From Anthostomella pinea (taxonomy: Eukaryota > Ascomycota > Sordariomycetes > Xylariales > Xylariaceae), in the NCBI GenBank assembly GCA_963556695.1, contig CAUWAG010000010.1, forward strand, positions 2,480,001-2,544,000: a stretch of 64,000 bases of DNA. The letters run 5' to 3'. Positions 36,080-49,004 of the stretch are shown here, piece by piece. A program made the translations under genes and the position numbers. Each line of letters starts with the position of its first letter. Position 1 is the first letter of the stretch. Under the pieces are notes generated by a model. The model did no database searches, was not told where the DNA came from, and worked only from the letters and a program-made list of their open reading frames with translations.

Positions 36080-37697
36080 TCAGTCTACTCCCTCGTCGTC
36101 CCTCGCTGTGAAGCTTGGTGACGTCGCGTTGTTGCCTCTTGAGGACTTCCGCAGCAAGCCGCTAGCACCGCTCCTAGCCCATCCTCCATTGGTAACGAGG
36201 TTCATAGCTGCGTGTTCCGCATCTTCATCGTCTGTGCTCGTGTCTACGTCACCTTCGACGTCGTGACCCCTGCGATCGAGAGTCCGCATTGAGACTGAGG
36301 TCGGTGGCTCATCGACATAGAGATTGGGGTCTCTGCCCAGGATCCGGTCCGCCTTGGATGGTGTGCGTCGACCGTTAGACGGTGAGGGCGATGCCAGATA
36401 ATGTCTGCCGGCCCCGTTCGGCTGTTCTGCGTGGGTCGAAACAACTGGCGCTTCCGGTTCCCCCCATCCCGCAGCTCTTTCTCTATGCCGTTGCTCGTCA
36501 CGGTCATGCGCGATTTGCTCCCTCGCAGCCAGCCACCTGGGACTTGGTTCCCATGACCAGCCATTCCCTGTCGTGTTGATGATCGGGACAAACCAGAGCA
36601 TCGGCGATGGGCCAAAAAGATGTAACAAATTCCGCTTGACGCCAAGATCAAAAGCACTCGGTAGCCTCTCCGAGTCTTGCTCGTCCATGTACTCCTCATA
36701 CCGCTTCCTTGCGCGGTACCGTTCCATATCTTCATAGGAGAGTTGAGGCGGCATACCAGCATTACTGTTCGGCCTGACCTCTCCTTCTTCCGGTCGCGTG
36801 ACACCAGGCAAGGCATTCGCATGGATATCTAACAGCTGCTGCCCATATCTTGGAAGCTGAACGCCTTCTCCGTTGTGTTGCGCCTCGAACTGATGTTGCA
36901 TTGTCTTCCGTAGTGGGCTCAGATACCGCGTCTTCTCGAGACACTCTATCGTCGTTTGGCCGCGGCACGCAAGCATTATGTGCCAACCCGTGAATGCACC
37001 AACCACAAGCCCGATGATCCCGGAAACCACCGCGAGCATTATGAAGTTGACCGGCATGAGGGTCTCGACATACTCAGTTTGGCTCAGTAGCTCTTGGTAA
37101 ACCCACGACCCAGAAACAGCAAAATCGTACAAGCAGAATATCGTGGTGTATATTAGGAACAACAGGAACGCTTTGTGGTTGCGCAGTCCGACGCAGGTAG
37201 CGAGCCACGGACAGTGGTGGTCCATCTTGAGCACGCATCGTCGGCAGGTCGAGCAATGATGGGCGCGGTCCGGTTTCCGTGCTTGGCATTTCTTACAAAA
37301 GCGAAGCTCGCCGTTGGACTTGACAGTGAACGAAGTGGTGCTCGGTGGAGCGACGGTCGGCAACGTCGAGTAACCCGCATCGTTCGTGGTGCTGCCGGGG
37401 CTCGTGAAGACAGCAGTGGTGTAACACCAGTTGAGCATGAGGTAGAGGAGGACGCCGACGATTGATGATTTGGTCCCTGCGAGCAGCCATTCAGTTAGGT
37501 TGCCAGCTCCAAATAAGGTCAGATCGAATAGGGAGAAACGCACCTGTCCAGCTCTCATGGTTCTTGGCCGTAGTAGAGCCAATGTTGACGACAACCCAGA
37601 CAGCCCATGTCGTCAGGCCGTAGACGAAGGCCAGAGGGAAGTAGGTGAGACAGTTGCAGCAGTAGCGCTCGAACCTGCGTGCCCATCGTCGCGCCAT
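36080..37697 (-). CDS. PFA3: Palmitoyltransferase Pfa3-like (DHHC), one intron
   Basis: Two exons, 37697-37544 and 37476-36080, join to 516 residues. The 67-bp intron (37543-37477) has donor GTGCGT, branch CTAAC and acceptor CAG, and joins ...HESWT-G-TKSS in frame. The enzyme transfers palmitate to cysteines of membrane proteins; yeast Pfa3 acts on vacuolar Vac8. Visible parts: two N-terminal transmembrane segments, the Cys-rich domain with [15 protein letters not shown] and [17 protein letters not shown] (catalytic DHHC at about 137-140), two further membrane segments, then a long disordered tail. The start chosen is [12 protein letters not shown] at 37697, which matches the usual N-terminus; in-frame ATGs at 37715 and 37748 are also possible. 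The C-terminal tail of about 250 residues is longer than in yeast but usual in filamentous fungi. Confidence 0.9.
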
Positions 37698-38823
37698 GTT
37701 TGGAGACCTATCCATGGGGAAATCGAGACACAGGCGGGAAGAGAGCACAGCAGCATCACCTCATGGTCGGGAATGAGTTATGGCATGCGATAACGGCGAC
37801 GGCGACGGCGATGAGGTTGAATTCGTGGATAGACTAGATTAGTACAAGGCGGCCTGTGTTGCGTTGGAAAAAGGAACCCCTGAACTTGCAACCGAGTGTC
37901 CAAATGGGCGTTGGATGACCAGCAAACGGGCTGAAGCCTGACGCGACAGCACGCTTACAAAGTTACAGGGGCCTGGGGGTCACATCGGATGGCGCGGGGC
38001 TTAAAGTTGATGCTCAAAGGGGCAGGGGATTGGGCTGACTGTGGCTGTGCATCGGATCTCTCGGCTCAATGCCGACGAGTGCACCAGGCATAAGCCACAA
38101 AGCCACAAAGCCACAGACTCCCACAGCCAGCAATGCTTGCAAGAACTTCGACTTCCCCTGAATTCTGCCTGCCAGATCAACGGCACTGCTACATACACCT
38201 CCGTCTTGATATCCTGGCTAGCCTGGGATTGCGGTAGGTAGAGCGGACTGTGCCAAGCGGCATCAACCTAGGCAGAAATGACTGCTGCTTGCAGCTTCTT
38301 GCGATGAATAGATGGGAATGATCCAAGGCCGATGAGCTGACGTTTGAACGGCCCGAAGCAGAAGGCGAGCCTTCTTGTGTTCGCCTGTGAGATGCGCCTA
38401 CGTATGCTTGTCCTGGTCAGCGGACAAACACGAACACCTCAAAGCTCACTGAATGGTGTCCCTGGGCTCGAAGTGCGAGCTTCATCAAACTGGCGAGGGA
38501 CGACACAGCCTGACGTCGTTGGTGCTGTAGCTGCAGTCGGTTACAGGGAGCTAGCCTGTAGAGCGAGCAGTCGACGAGCTTCTAGTCCTTGTTCCTCGCA
38601 CTAGAGGTTGTGATCATGTGGTTGGCTCACAGTTGAAGCCCGTCGTCTCGTACCCCTTCCGCGCCGTCGGCAGCGACTGTTACAGACCACGGATGCATTC
38701 AAGGTTGTTCTGTGCGTCTATTTGCGTCCCAAAGTATTTTGTGTCAAATGAAGCGATGGGTGAAGCTTCTTGATGTGTTTTTGTGACGGCTTTGATGGCA
38801 CGTGTGAGCAGTGACAAAAAAGG
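37698..38823. other. Intergenic, presumed upstream region of the palmitoyltransferase gene
   Basis: No supported frame. CGACGG-type triplet repeats occur near 37795-37812. Otherwise nothing interpretable. Confidence 0.5.
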
Positions 38824-39187
<364 letters not shown>

Positions 39188-39189
39188 TG

Positions 39190-39374
<185 letters not shown>

Positions 39375-41029
39375 GGCAAAAGCACCGGGCTGTGAACGGG
39401 CTGACATATACACAATAGGGATGGAAGTGCTTCCCCAAGGCTCTCGAGCTTTGCTATCCTCAACCAACACTCAGTATGTGGTCTGGGAATATTCACTTCG
39501 GACCACGGGAGACCACGATGTTGGCAGGTATATCACAATCCTATCATCCCACCGGGCAGTTCAGAGCCATACCGGTACCCCCAACCTTGGCAATGTTTGA
39601 CCCACATCCTATACTACCATTGCCGCGTATGCAGCCGCTCCACAGAGCCTCACAGCCTCGCGGGGATCGGCCAGCACAGAATGGGAAGGACGGGCTGCTA
39701 TGTATGGCACCGTCGTGTTTCATCCAGGCCTTTTATCATGCTTCCCATGCTTCGCTCCTCTCCCATTTCACCTGTCAGGCTCCCAGGCGTCTCATGAGTC
39801 AAGCCATCCCCTGGGAGAATCAGTCCTTCGTGTCCGGGGTCACAGTTGATCCTGTTCTGGATCGCCCGTCTCGGCATGTCGTTTCCACACTTGACACCCG
39901 ACAACTTCGTCTCCAGACGCTTCATTTGTTTTGTTCTTGTGTCGGTTTAATTAACCCGGAACCATCATATGGGGGTTCTTGGCTCATCTATCTGGCACCA
40001 AACCCGCCCTCGCATTTGCTGGTTCTCAACGCTAGGTAGACTTGCGAGACCTTGTCTGCGTCATGAAACCAACCTGAGAGCTTCAGTTCAGTTCAGCCGC
40101 GAACGACTACCAAGTGGCAATGCGGTAGTATTTGGCTTCACAGCTCGGACGGCGCTGTTGTGTACGACTCCTTTCGACTTTTCACCACCGCTGGGATGCC
40201 TCCTACCTGTATGATTGTGTATCGAAGCTAATCAACGTACGGCCTGCAAAGTCGATCCTCGAAAGGGCATCCCACCGGTGCCACGGAAGGATATACCAGC
40301 GTTTCACTCGACCGGGCCACCGCTACACAAGGCCGTATTGGGTCGTGCCCGTCTGTCGGGACGCACCCAAAGCCCCCACTCGGGCAAGCAGGCCGCTGGT
40401 CCGCAAACAGTGTATGCCTGGCATGGCAGAGGCGGGACAGGGGGTCCCGTTTCATTCTTCGAGGGCTTGACAATATTGGGGGGACAGCATCGCGATGCCG
40501 CGTCGACAACCCACGGTGGGTTTCCTCTTGGTCAGTCTTCGTCGTCTACGCCAGTTCGCATTCCCTCAATCAAGATAAGGGTTTCATTGCCTTGTTGCTA
40601 CGGGTATGGAGCCGTCCATATTGCTGCTCGCAGTAGTGCAGCCCTACGTGTATTGCCTCCATACGCTATATATTAGCGAACCTCCATCCTGCGCTGCATT
40701 CGTTGCCATGCGTCTCTACCGTTCCTTAGCTTTGCCTCTGCCTCTCCTTACCCGAGCCGGCTTGGTCTTCTTTTTCTCTTCTACTGTGTATCTTATTGGC
40801 TCACTGCCATTCTGTTCATCCCTTTTCACGAGCGTTCTTTTCATTTCCCACGTCTCCTCTGCCTGGTCAAGATAGCCGGAGGACGTCTCGATGGAATCGT
40901 GTCACAATCTGGCCTTCCGCATATGGTGAAGATATAGCATTCAGCGCGCCATGGCCGGGTCGGTATGCCGTTGGCCAAGCTGCGGAGCGCTGGACAGGTG
41001 CCTTCGACATTGAGGCCCGGGCAAATCGC
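39375..41029. other. Intergenic and uncertain 5' region of the MFS gene
   Basis: No domain found before about 40900. From about 40800 the frame of the MFS gene is already open without an ATG and includes an extra copy of the W-x3-FDIE motif, so an unrecognised upstream exon may lie here. Confidence 0.45.
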
Positions 41030-42967
41030 ATGAGCCAGCTGGTCGGCGACTCTCTACTTCCCGAAGGCCCCCGGAAACAGCACATATGGCCAGGTGAACA
41101 CCGCATCGGCCAGCGTACGATTTGGGTCGATGATCTACCCAAGCAAGACGACGCACAGGTGTGGGACGGCTCCTTCGATGTTGAGAAAAGACAGTCTTGG
41201 ATCAGTCGAGGGTCCGATCCTTGGTCAGAGGATTTCGATGTCGAAGATGAGAAGAGCAAATGGAAACAACCACCCACCAAGGCCCAGCTTGCCCAGGCTG
41301 AACCGTCGCTCGTCTCTATCGACATCCTCAAGCATGACTTTCCGGGGTACGGCACATCTGAAGAACCATACCTGGTCGAGTGGGTCGAGAACGATCCCGC
41401 CAACCCCATGAAGTTTTCCAACTCTAAGAAATGGGCGAACTCCATGATCCTTGCGTTTGCAGTGTTCATTGTCTCCATCGCTTCATCCGGCTTCTCACAA
41501 GGTAGGAATCGTCCCCTTGGTCTGTTAGTGATCTCCAAGCTGACCCATCATCAGGAACAAGCCAGATTAAAGCCGAGTTCAACGTCGGTCAGACGGTAGC
41601 CCTCCTCCTCACATCCCTTTTCGTCCTTGGCTTCGCAGTCGGGGCCCTCGTCCTATCTCCACTCAGCGAGGTATACGAACGTCGCGAGCTCTACGTCTGG
41701 ACGTTCCTCACCTTTGTCACGTTTTCAGGTGCTACCGGCCTAGTACCCTCCATTGCCCCAGTGCTGATATTTCGATTCTTGGGCGGCATCGCCGGTTCCT
41801 TCACCCAGGCCGTGGCGCCGGCCGTCATCGCCGACATGTTCGAGAGCCAGGAGCGCGGACTCGTGCTCAGCATCATCACCCTCGCCGGCCTAATGGGGCA
41901 GATGCTTGGCCCCATCGCGTGCGGGTTCCTTGTGGCCGCCTACGGCTGGCGCTCCCTCGCCGTCCTCATCGTTGGCGCCGCGTTCCCGACCTGGTGCGTG
42001 CTCTTCTTCACCTTCCCGGAGACCTACTCCGCCGTGCTGCTCCAGCGTCGCGCCGCCAAGCTCGCCAAGATCGCCGGCATGTCGCACGCCGTCGCCGGCG
42101 CACAGGAGCCCAAGACCATCGGCGTGCAGCTGCGCGTCAGTGCCCTGCGCCCCTGGGTCATCCTCTTCTTCGAGCCCATCGTCACCCTGCTCTCGCTCTT
42201 CCTCTCTGTCGTGCACGGCACGCTCTTCCTTCTCTTCGCCGCCCATCCCATCGTCTACCAACAAGTTCGCGGCTGGCCACAAGGCGCCGCCTCGCTGCCC
42301 TTCCTCGCCATCGCGCTCGGCGTCGTGCTAGCGCTCGTGTACGTCGCGGCCGTCGACCAGCGCCGCTACGCCCGCGTCGTCGCTGCGCAAGGGGGCGGCT
42401 TCGCGCCCCCCGAGGCGCGCCTGCCGCCCGCCATGCTCGGCTCCGTCGCCCTGCCCATCGGGCTCTTTTGGTTCGCGTGGACCAACGACCCGGGCGTCTT
42501 CTGGCTGGTGAGCGTCAGCGCCGGCTTGCTGTTTGGCTTTGGCATGGTCCTGCTGTACATGAGCATCACCAATTACATCGTCGATGCGTACCTGGGCTAT
42601 GCGGCGTCCGCGCTGGCGGCGAGCACCGTGCTTAGGTCCATTGCCGGGGCTGTGTTCCCGCTCTTTACGGCGCAGATGTATGATTCGCTTGGTAAGTGTT
42701 CTATCTCTATCTACTTTGTCTTATTCGGTTGTGTGTTTGGACTTCGCTTATTGGAATCAAGGCATACATTGGGCTTCGAGTGTCCCGGGTTTCTTGGCGC
42801 TGTTCTTCGTCCCCTGCCTAGTTATGTTCTACAAGTTTGGCCATGTTATCCGGAGGAAGTCGCGGTTCGGTCAGGAGGCTGGCGGGGTTTGCACAGATGG
42901 CGGGTCAGGGAAATGGGAAGTAGGCCGAGGTCGAGTCGACAGTTTCTTCGTCGACCAGATCAAGTAG
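41030..42967 (+). CDS. MFS transporter, DHA1 drug/polyamine type, two introns
   Basis: Exons 41030-41501, 41555-42691 and 42762-42967 join in frame to 604 residues. The introns (53 and 70 bp) begin GTAGGA and GTAAGT and end CAG and AAG. The protein is a proton-driven exporter of the plasma or vacuolar membrane. About 12 membrane segments start near residue 137 (WANSMILAFAVFIVS). The loop SPLSEVYERRELY after the second segment matches motif A of DHA1 carriers, and GPIACGFLVAAYGWR fits motif C. The long acidic N-terminus carries repeated W-x3-FD(I/V)E units (WDGSFDVE, WSEDFDVE, and a third just upstream of the chosen ATG). That third copy, and an open frame reaching back to about 40800, suggest the real start lies in an upstream exon; ATG 41030 is only the first in-frame Met. 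The substrate cannot be inferred. Confidence 0.85.
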
Positions 42968-44497
42968 AATGATAGCCAAATGACCAATTGCCAGATTCCC
43001 AGCCTACCCTTTCCAGAAAGCTTTGTTACAGGAACCCGCTGGATAAACAACCTTGACTACCTCTGTTTTCTGCAACGATCCGGCCCTGTTCATCTGCAAG
43101 CAACGTCATGTTGTGTGTGTCGAACACTCCCGATTGGGCGAGAAACCTTGCTCCATCGGGTCGCGCAGCTGTCGTCCAGACCTGCCGAGTTGGCTGAATT
43201 TGCGGCCTCTGGACCTTAGCTGGGAGGATGGAGGGCTTGGCTTGCTTACTGTGTCAGGCTCAAAATAATAGGCTCATCGGCCTGCACCGCCACCAGTCCT
43301 TACGGCAAGACGAGACGACTTTGCCGCACTTGCACCGGTAGCGGCAACGGTGAAGCATGGCAGGGATATGGGCGGAGAAGGTCTGAGTATCATCTCGGCC
43401 CTGTCTGTCTATAAGCTGCATTTGCTGGATTTACACGATGATACACTCGGCCCCTGAAGCTCTCTATGATGTGTTCTTACTATCAGTTTTAAGGAACGTC
43501 TCAATTGACCACCCGAGTTGGCAACGACACCTAGTACGTTCCATGCACTACCGAATTTCCATACGCGAATGCATCGAATGCGATCGCCGTTAATGGGTAC
43601 TGCATACCTTAATTGCGCTGAACCCCTGCTTCGTACCTTCTATTAGTGTGACCTTGGGTCTTTCTCACGGCACATGCTCAAAGCCCGGAGCTGGATTCTA
43701 AGGTACTATATTATTAGACTCGATCTGGGTGTATGGTGTATGATTAATGGTCTATCTGGTATCGGTAGCCTATCTGTCTGTCCGGCACTTCCAGAGGCTA
43801 CCTACCTGGCCTAACATCAATTCACCCATCCCTTGCTTTCGCTATTGTGCCAGAATACTGTCGCATCTGGCACACCCAGCTAGGCGAAGAGATCTCCTGG
43901 GTGATGACCAGTTCTCCCCAAACACTGTCTTTCGCTTTCGGCCTGCGACAACGCTTAGCGGCGTGGCAACGATAGCTGCCGAATTATCGGTTTGAGCCGG
44001 CCTTCGCGTCCATCTTGATACCTGTTGGGCCGGTGACGCGTTCTGCGTCTGTGATGATCCTGGAAAGCTCGGAGCCAGGGGAACCAGACCGTCATCGTCA
44101 ATGACCTGCGGCTGTGTTGTCGTCGGAATTTTGCGACACGAACTTTTGAACTTGGGAAACCATGTATGGAAGGGAAAGAAGAGTCGGGACGTAAATGGCG
44201 CTCTGTCTTGCGTCGGGTGATAGGCTCTGGCGACGCGTCAGAAGCATGGCCACGACGAGTTGTCGATGAGTATTCCGTACCAGCCTGAGGAGAAAACGAT
44301 AGGCAAGTGCTCACCTATTCCAGCCGACAGAGGCGGAGACATGACCTACCATACTCTTTCTGGGTACTTCTCTTCGCACTTGAGTTGATAACGTCCTCAA
44401 GGGAGGCTTCATCATGCCCATCGGATGGGACTTTCGTGATCTGAAAGAAGGATTGCCTCCTGCGAGAGGTCTTGGGAACTTGGTCGAACGTGCATTT
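42968..44497. other. Intergenic, no supported gene
   Basis: Short overlapping frames, no domain or repeat recognised. Confidence 0.5.
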
Positions 44498-45142
44498 TCA
44501 GGCGCTGGGGTCGGGAGCCCAATCGACCGTGACAGATCGCCAGAGGTACTTCTCGCGCTCCGTCATGGGTGTCTCCGGCATCTCGACACCAGCAATAGCT
44601 TTGCGGACAACACTCCAAGCCTTGGAGGCCTGAGCTCGCCACGAAGCAAATCGCACTTCGATTGTCGTCTGGCCTTCGTCGGGCGCGCCGGGCATTTCGA
44701 TCATGTCTTCAAGCTCAAAGTGGAAGTGCGCCTGTAAAAATTCGCACAGCCGGAACAGCTCGACGATCTCAGGCGGACCGGTAACCGTAAGTGCGCGCGA
44801 CTCGTCGGAAGGCGGCTTCGAAGACGTCCGGAACCAGTTCATCACGACGTGAGGTCGGTGGCCCGATACGATAAAGTCACCGTGACGCCATTTTGCGAAG
44901 AACGCGTCGAGACCGTCTCGATCCCAGAAGACGATTTTGCTTGCGGCCGTGGTGTATGGTGCCTGGGGCGGGATGAAGTTTGAGGCCCAGATTTTTCCTA
45001 CTCCGCGGAGTTGCATGAGGACGTGGGTTGGGAGGCAGTCGCTCGGAAGGTTGCTGACGAAAACACTGGTGCTCTCGTCCTCGCGGATGTCTTCTCCTTG
45101 GTTTGCTGGGTTGGTCGGGTCACCTAGGTATGCCCGCCGCAT
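44498..45142 (-). CDS. RRM-like fungal protein, hypothetical
   Basis: From ATG 45142 (MRRAYLGDPTNP) the frame gives 214 residues. The middle resembles a degenerate RNA-recognition motif: a first strand STSVFVSNLPSD, a helix PTHVLMQLRGVG, and a later strand ASKIVFWDRDGLDAFF, with aromatic RNP residues mostly replaced. The C-terminal half (VTGPPEIVELFRLCEFLQ and EVRFASWRAQASKAW) is shared by lineage-specific fungal proteins of this type. The frame is open back to 45244, but without a better ATG. A different frame offers ATG TCA at 45162, which would need a splice to join. It probably binds RNA or protein; no partner is evident nearby. Confidence 0.65.
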   Translation of the reverse strand: MRRAYLGDPTNPANQGEDIREDESTSVFVSNLPSDCLPTHVLMQLRGVGKIWASNFIPPQAPYTTAASKIVFWDRDGLDAFFAKWRHGDFIVSGHRPHVVMNWFRTSSKPPSDESRALTVTGPPEIVELFRLCEFLQAHFHFELEDMIEMPGAPDEGQTTIEVRFASWRAQASKAWSVVRKAIAGVEMPETPMTEREKYLWRSVTVDWAPDPSA

Positions 45143-46992
45143 TGGGCTGCTCGGGTGCTGACATCTTGAGCGTGTCCCGGTTGAGTCGACGTGACGACAA
45201 ATGTATTGTCTGGTTTGAAGAAGGAGAAAGGAAAGCTGAAGCACTGTTGGGTAGAGATGGGAGCTGCAGAGGAGCAGGTGGCGTGATGGTTCGAAGGAAC
45301 TGGTGGTGGCCTGCGAGACGCAAGACTTCAGAAGAGGACTGGATCGGGAGAGTCGTAGAAATGCGGATGCCGGAGTGATGGTGCATCAGTCAGCGACTGA
45401 ATGGAGAAGGGTTCTGTCGTATGGTGGATCACGCCGGGTGAATATATATTTTATCTTGGTTGCTCAGTGACCTGTCCCGCGTATGACCAGTACCTAGTGA
45501 AGCGAAATTTCCGCAATATTCTGCTGACCTCGCCTGCATTATGCCGCCGTCTTCACGAGCATCTTTCGAGGTCCTTCATTCCTATCCTGGATCGAATTTT
45601 TAACGGCAAGACCCAAGATCTTATGGGCAATGATGTCCCATACATGTCAATGCTCGGCATGGCACACACCGGCCAACGCTGCGATAACCAACTGTCACTG
45701 TACAATCGATCTGTTATATTCGCGAGTAACAGAGTAAATCGGTGTGCAGTGATACGCAGCTGATGCCGAGCGGTTGGTGGACAGTCACTGCTGGACAAGG
45801 AGATTATGATGTGATATTTGACCAACATTGTTGAAGTTCGGGGATAGAAAGTAACCAGTTAAAAGACAATGTGTCCTTACAAAGCTGCACAATCGAAACC
45901 CCATCTAGGATGTTGAGTAGGAGACCGACATCTTCAACTGGGTCTTTGCAATGGTCGACAGCAACTCTTCTGTTAATAATGTCGTTTCCACCGAGGCCAA
46001 CTAGTGCGGTGGTCTTCGACTCCTTCTGGTCAGTATCGGCATCAAAGCAACACCGCGCCACTATATCGTCCACGATGTAGCTATACCGAGACCATACAAG
46101 ATTGAGACCACTATTGCTACTTGAGATCCTTCTTGTTTTCAACTGGCATGGCTCTGTTCAGCGCGCTGTGATACGAAGGGTGAATTGTATCGAACAAGAT
46201 GATAGAATATCTAAGCGAAGAACCAGACCACTTTTTGCTTGCGTCGTACTGCTTGACCAAGCTCCCATGACTCCCTCGTGTGCGTGGCATGATAGTGTCG
46301 CCATGTAACAAAACAACTGCTACTGCACATTCAGAAGCAGCTTATAGACAGACACGGTCGAGATGATAGTCAGACCATTGTCCGCCCATATATACACCTG
46401 CCGTGCTTCACCGTTCCTACTACCGGTGCATGTGTGCGGCAAAATCGTCTCGTCTTGCCATAAGAACCACCTGGTATCGCATCTGACGGCGTCTTTTCAC
46501 GAATTTGCCGCCTGCTGAGACCCTCGTCGTCCTGAAGCGGGAAAGACCCAAGATCACACTAATGGAGAGTACGAAGCAGAGTTTCAGCACAATTACGCAG
46601 TACCCATAAACGGCCACCGCTTTCGGTAACATTTGCGTATGGAAATTATGGTGGCGCATGGAAGCTACTGGGTGTCCTTGCCACCATAGGGTCATCGTCA
46701 CGAGCGAGGGACGGCCACATGGAGGAAACGTTTCACCAACCATTCTTGCTTCCCTTACCCAGGGGGTTGGTTACTTCACATGGGACCGACTTTCTCCAGC
46801 TCGTTGAACCTTCATTTGGAACGCCACTTGGCACGCCACTTCCGCAGTCCTTCCGCATCGCAACCGCTAGCATGGTGAAGGATTCTAGTAGCACCATCCA
46901 TAGCTCGACGGACGAACATGTGCGAATGTCCAGCTCTGTCTTACCATGTGATGACTCTGGCCATGTCTCAGGCCCAGGAGCTAAATCTAGTC
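45143..46992. other. Intergenic, no supported gene
   Basis: Two longer minus frames (46142-45804 and 46743-46420) look superficially protein-like but match nothing I know and lack coding-type codon use. Nothing else is interpretable. Confidence 0.45.
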
Positions 46993-47046
46993 CGTCGTTA
47001 ATTCGTCGTTGACTCGTCGGTAACTCGTCGGTAACTCGTCGGTAAC
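46993..47046 (+). promoter_or_regulatory. Five 11-bp direct repeats upstream of the GH128 gene
   Basis: Five consecutive units of TCGTCG(G/T)T(A/T)A(C/T), the last three identical (TCGTCGGTAAC), end about 260 bp before the GH128 start codon. The 11-bp period places each copy on the same helix face. A TATA-like TATAAG lies near 47115. A binding-site array is an inference; it may also be a simple minisatellite. Confidence 0.55.
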
Positions 47047-47304
47047 GTTAACTCCAACCTCGTCGACCTCGGCGTCTGAATCAACGTCCTGTGTGCGAGC
47101 GACGACCAAGGCGACTATAAGTACTACCTTGACCTCGAATCATGGCCTTCCAAGCTCCTCGTCCTCATCCATACACAGAGCAAGAACTGGCTTCAACTCG
47201 AGCCCGTGGCCAACAGCGACAGCCACGTCGACGACTGCGTCTGCTAGCCTCCGACCACTTGTCGGAGCTCCTGCAACTACACTGCCACCACCACCTGCAG
47301 CACG

Positions 47305-49004
47305 ATGCACAGCACAACAGGGACCCTGATCCTCGCCACCTTGGCCTGCGGTGCTTTCGCTGCGGTCAGTTGTCCGGTAAGCAACGGGCTGACGATCGTC
47401 TCCAATGGCAAGTCTTTCGTCATCGAATGCAACACCGTAAGTCTAGCTCGCTTGATCGTAAAAAGATGAACGTTGCTGACAAAGTGAAGGACCATGCCGA
47501 CGGTGACCTGACCTCCATGACAGTGGAAGTTAACAATCTCCAGCAATGTATCGATAACTGCGCCCTGAATTCGGCTTGCGTCGATGTTAGCCTCTCTGGC
47601 ACGTCATGTTATCTCAAGTCCAGTCTGGGGGCGGCGGTCAGTAACGGCGTTTGGGGAGCCCGCCTACTACCATCGACCACTACAACGACGACTACCTCGA
47701 CATCTTCTGCTTCTGCCTCTGCCTCCGGACAGCCCTGCTTGGCGCTGCCGAGCGCTTATACCGACGTCAATGGTGGCACCTATAAAGTGTCTTGCTCCTA
47801 CGACTACTACGGCAATGACTTGAAAGCCGTCTCTGCCAATCGCTTCAGTAATTGCTTTGCTGCCTGTTTTCAAACTACAGGCTGCGTCGCCTTTTCATAT
47901 GTCGGCGGCAGTGGTGCCGGTACCTGCTACCTCAAGAGTTCCATTGGCAACGGAGGTGGATCGAACAGCGGAGTTGATGCTGCGGTGCTGGCTACGCTGG
48001 CGTCTTCTTCGTCGTCCTCTTCTGTGAGCAGAACTTCCAGCACGACTTCGACGTCGATAACGATCAGCACGTCGTCAAGCATCACATCGTCAAGCACAAC
48101 TTCATCCAGCACAACAGCGTCAAGCGCGTCTCCCTCGAGTACCGTGTACGTGCGCAACGCTGGCAAGCGAGGTCTCGTCTACACCAACGGTACCTTGACC
48201 CTACCCTACTCCCAGGCCGGCCAGAATTCTCAAGTGAGCTGGGCATACAACTACTACTACCTTCCCGCAACCAACGGCCCAAACGGCACCGCATCGGGTC
48301 CGGGGGGCATGTCAGCCAACAAAGACTTCAACCCAGCGCTTACATTCATCCCCATGTTGTTCCGCGGCGACGACACTTATACCGGTTCTCTCTGGCTGAA
48401 CGGAGGCGCGCAGGCAGCAATCAACAACGGTGCAGACTCACTCATGTCGTTCAACGAGCCGGACCTCTGCGACGCTGGCTCCGCCTGTATGACCATCCCG
48501 CAGTCCGTCGCCGGCTTCCAGAAGTACTTCCAACCCTTCGCCGGCAAAGCCAAGCTCGGCGCTCCTGCCGTGTCGAGCAGTATAAAAGCCGCGCAGGGCT
48601 TGCAATACCTCGACTGGTTCATCGGTAATTGCACAGGCTGCCAGATCGACTTCATCAACCTGCACTGGTACAGCAGCGTCTATAACTTCAACTACTTCCA
48701 GTCGTACATGCAGACGGCGTATGCCATGTTCGGCAAGCCCATCTGGGTCACCGAGTACGGCAGCGACGGAAGCTATGACCCCGAAGCCCAGATCGAATTC
48801 TTCATGCAGGAGACGGAGCAGTGGATGGACGCCGTGCCCTACATCCAGCGCTACGCCTATTTCATCGACGCACCGGGCTCCCTGATCAACCCGGATGGAA
48901 ATGGGTTGAGCGCACAGGGTGCCATTTTCAACAACTTCACGGAGCCGTGCGCGGACTGGAACCAGAAAAATGGTGCGTACAACACCAGTGGGTGCAATAC
49001 TTGA
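47305..49004 (+). CDS. Secreted GH128 (Asl1-like) beta-glucanase with two PAN-like modules
   Basis: The start is ATG 47305, not the longer open frame from 47142: it gives a clean signal peptide (MHSTTGTLILATLACGAFAA). Exon 1 (47305-47436) joins exon 2 (47490-49004) over a 53-bp intron with donor GTAAGT, branch GCTGAC and acceptor AAG, for 548 residues. Order: signal peptide 1-20, a first PAN/apple-like Cys module (about 22-105), Thr/Ser linker, a second similar module (about 125-210, both containing C-YLKSS), a long Ser/Thr linker probably heavily O-glycosylated (about 214-262), and a GH128 barrel (about 268-540). Catalytic candidates are Glu367 in FNEPD and Glu466 in WVTEYG. GH128 enzymes cleave beta-1,3-glucan, so a role in wall remodelling or host-glucan attack is likely; the PAN-like parts probably bind carbohydrate or protein. 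Confidence 0.9.

Noticed and set aside
41890..42635. Long overlapping frames on both strands in the MFS gene
   Set aside because: Shadows caused by high GC third positions of the transporter exon.
45804..46142. 112-codon minus frame with protein-like look
   Set aside because: No recognised family, no ATG context or splice support; kept out for lack of evidence.
47142..47304. Longer GH128 N-terminus starting at ATG 47142
   Set aside because: It gives His/Arg-rich text without a signal peptide and reads through an obvious intron; ATG 47305 with the spliced frame gives a clean signal peptide.
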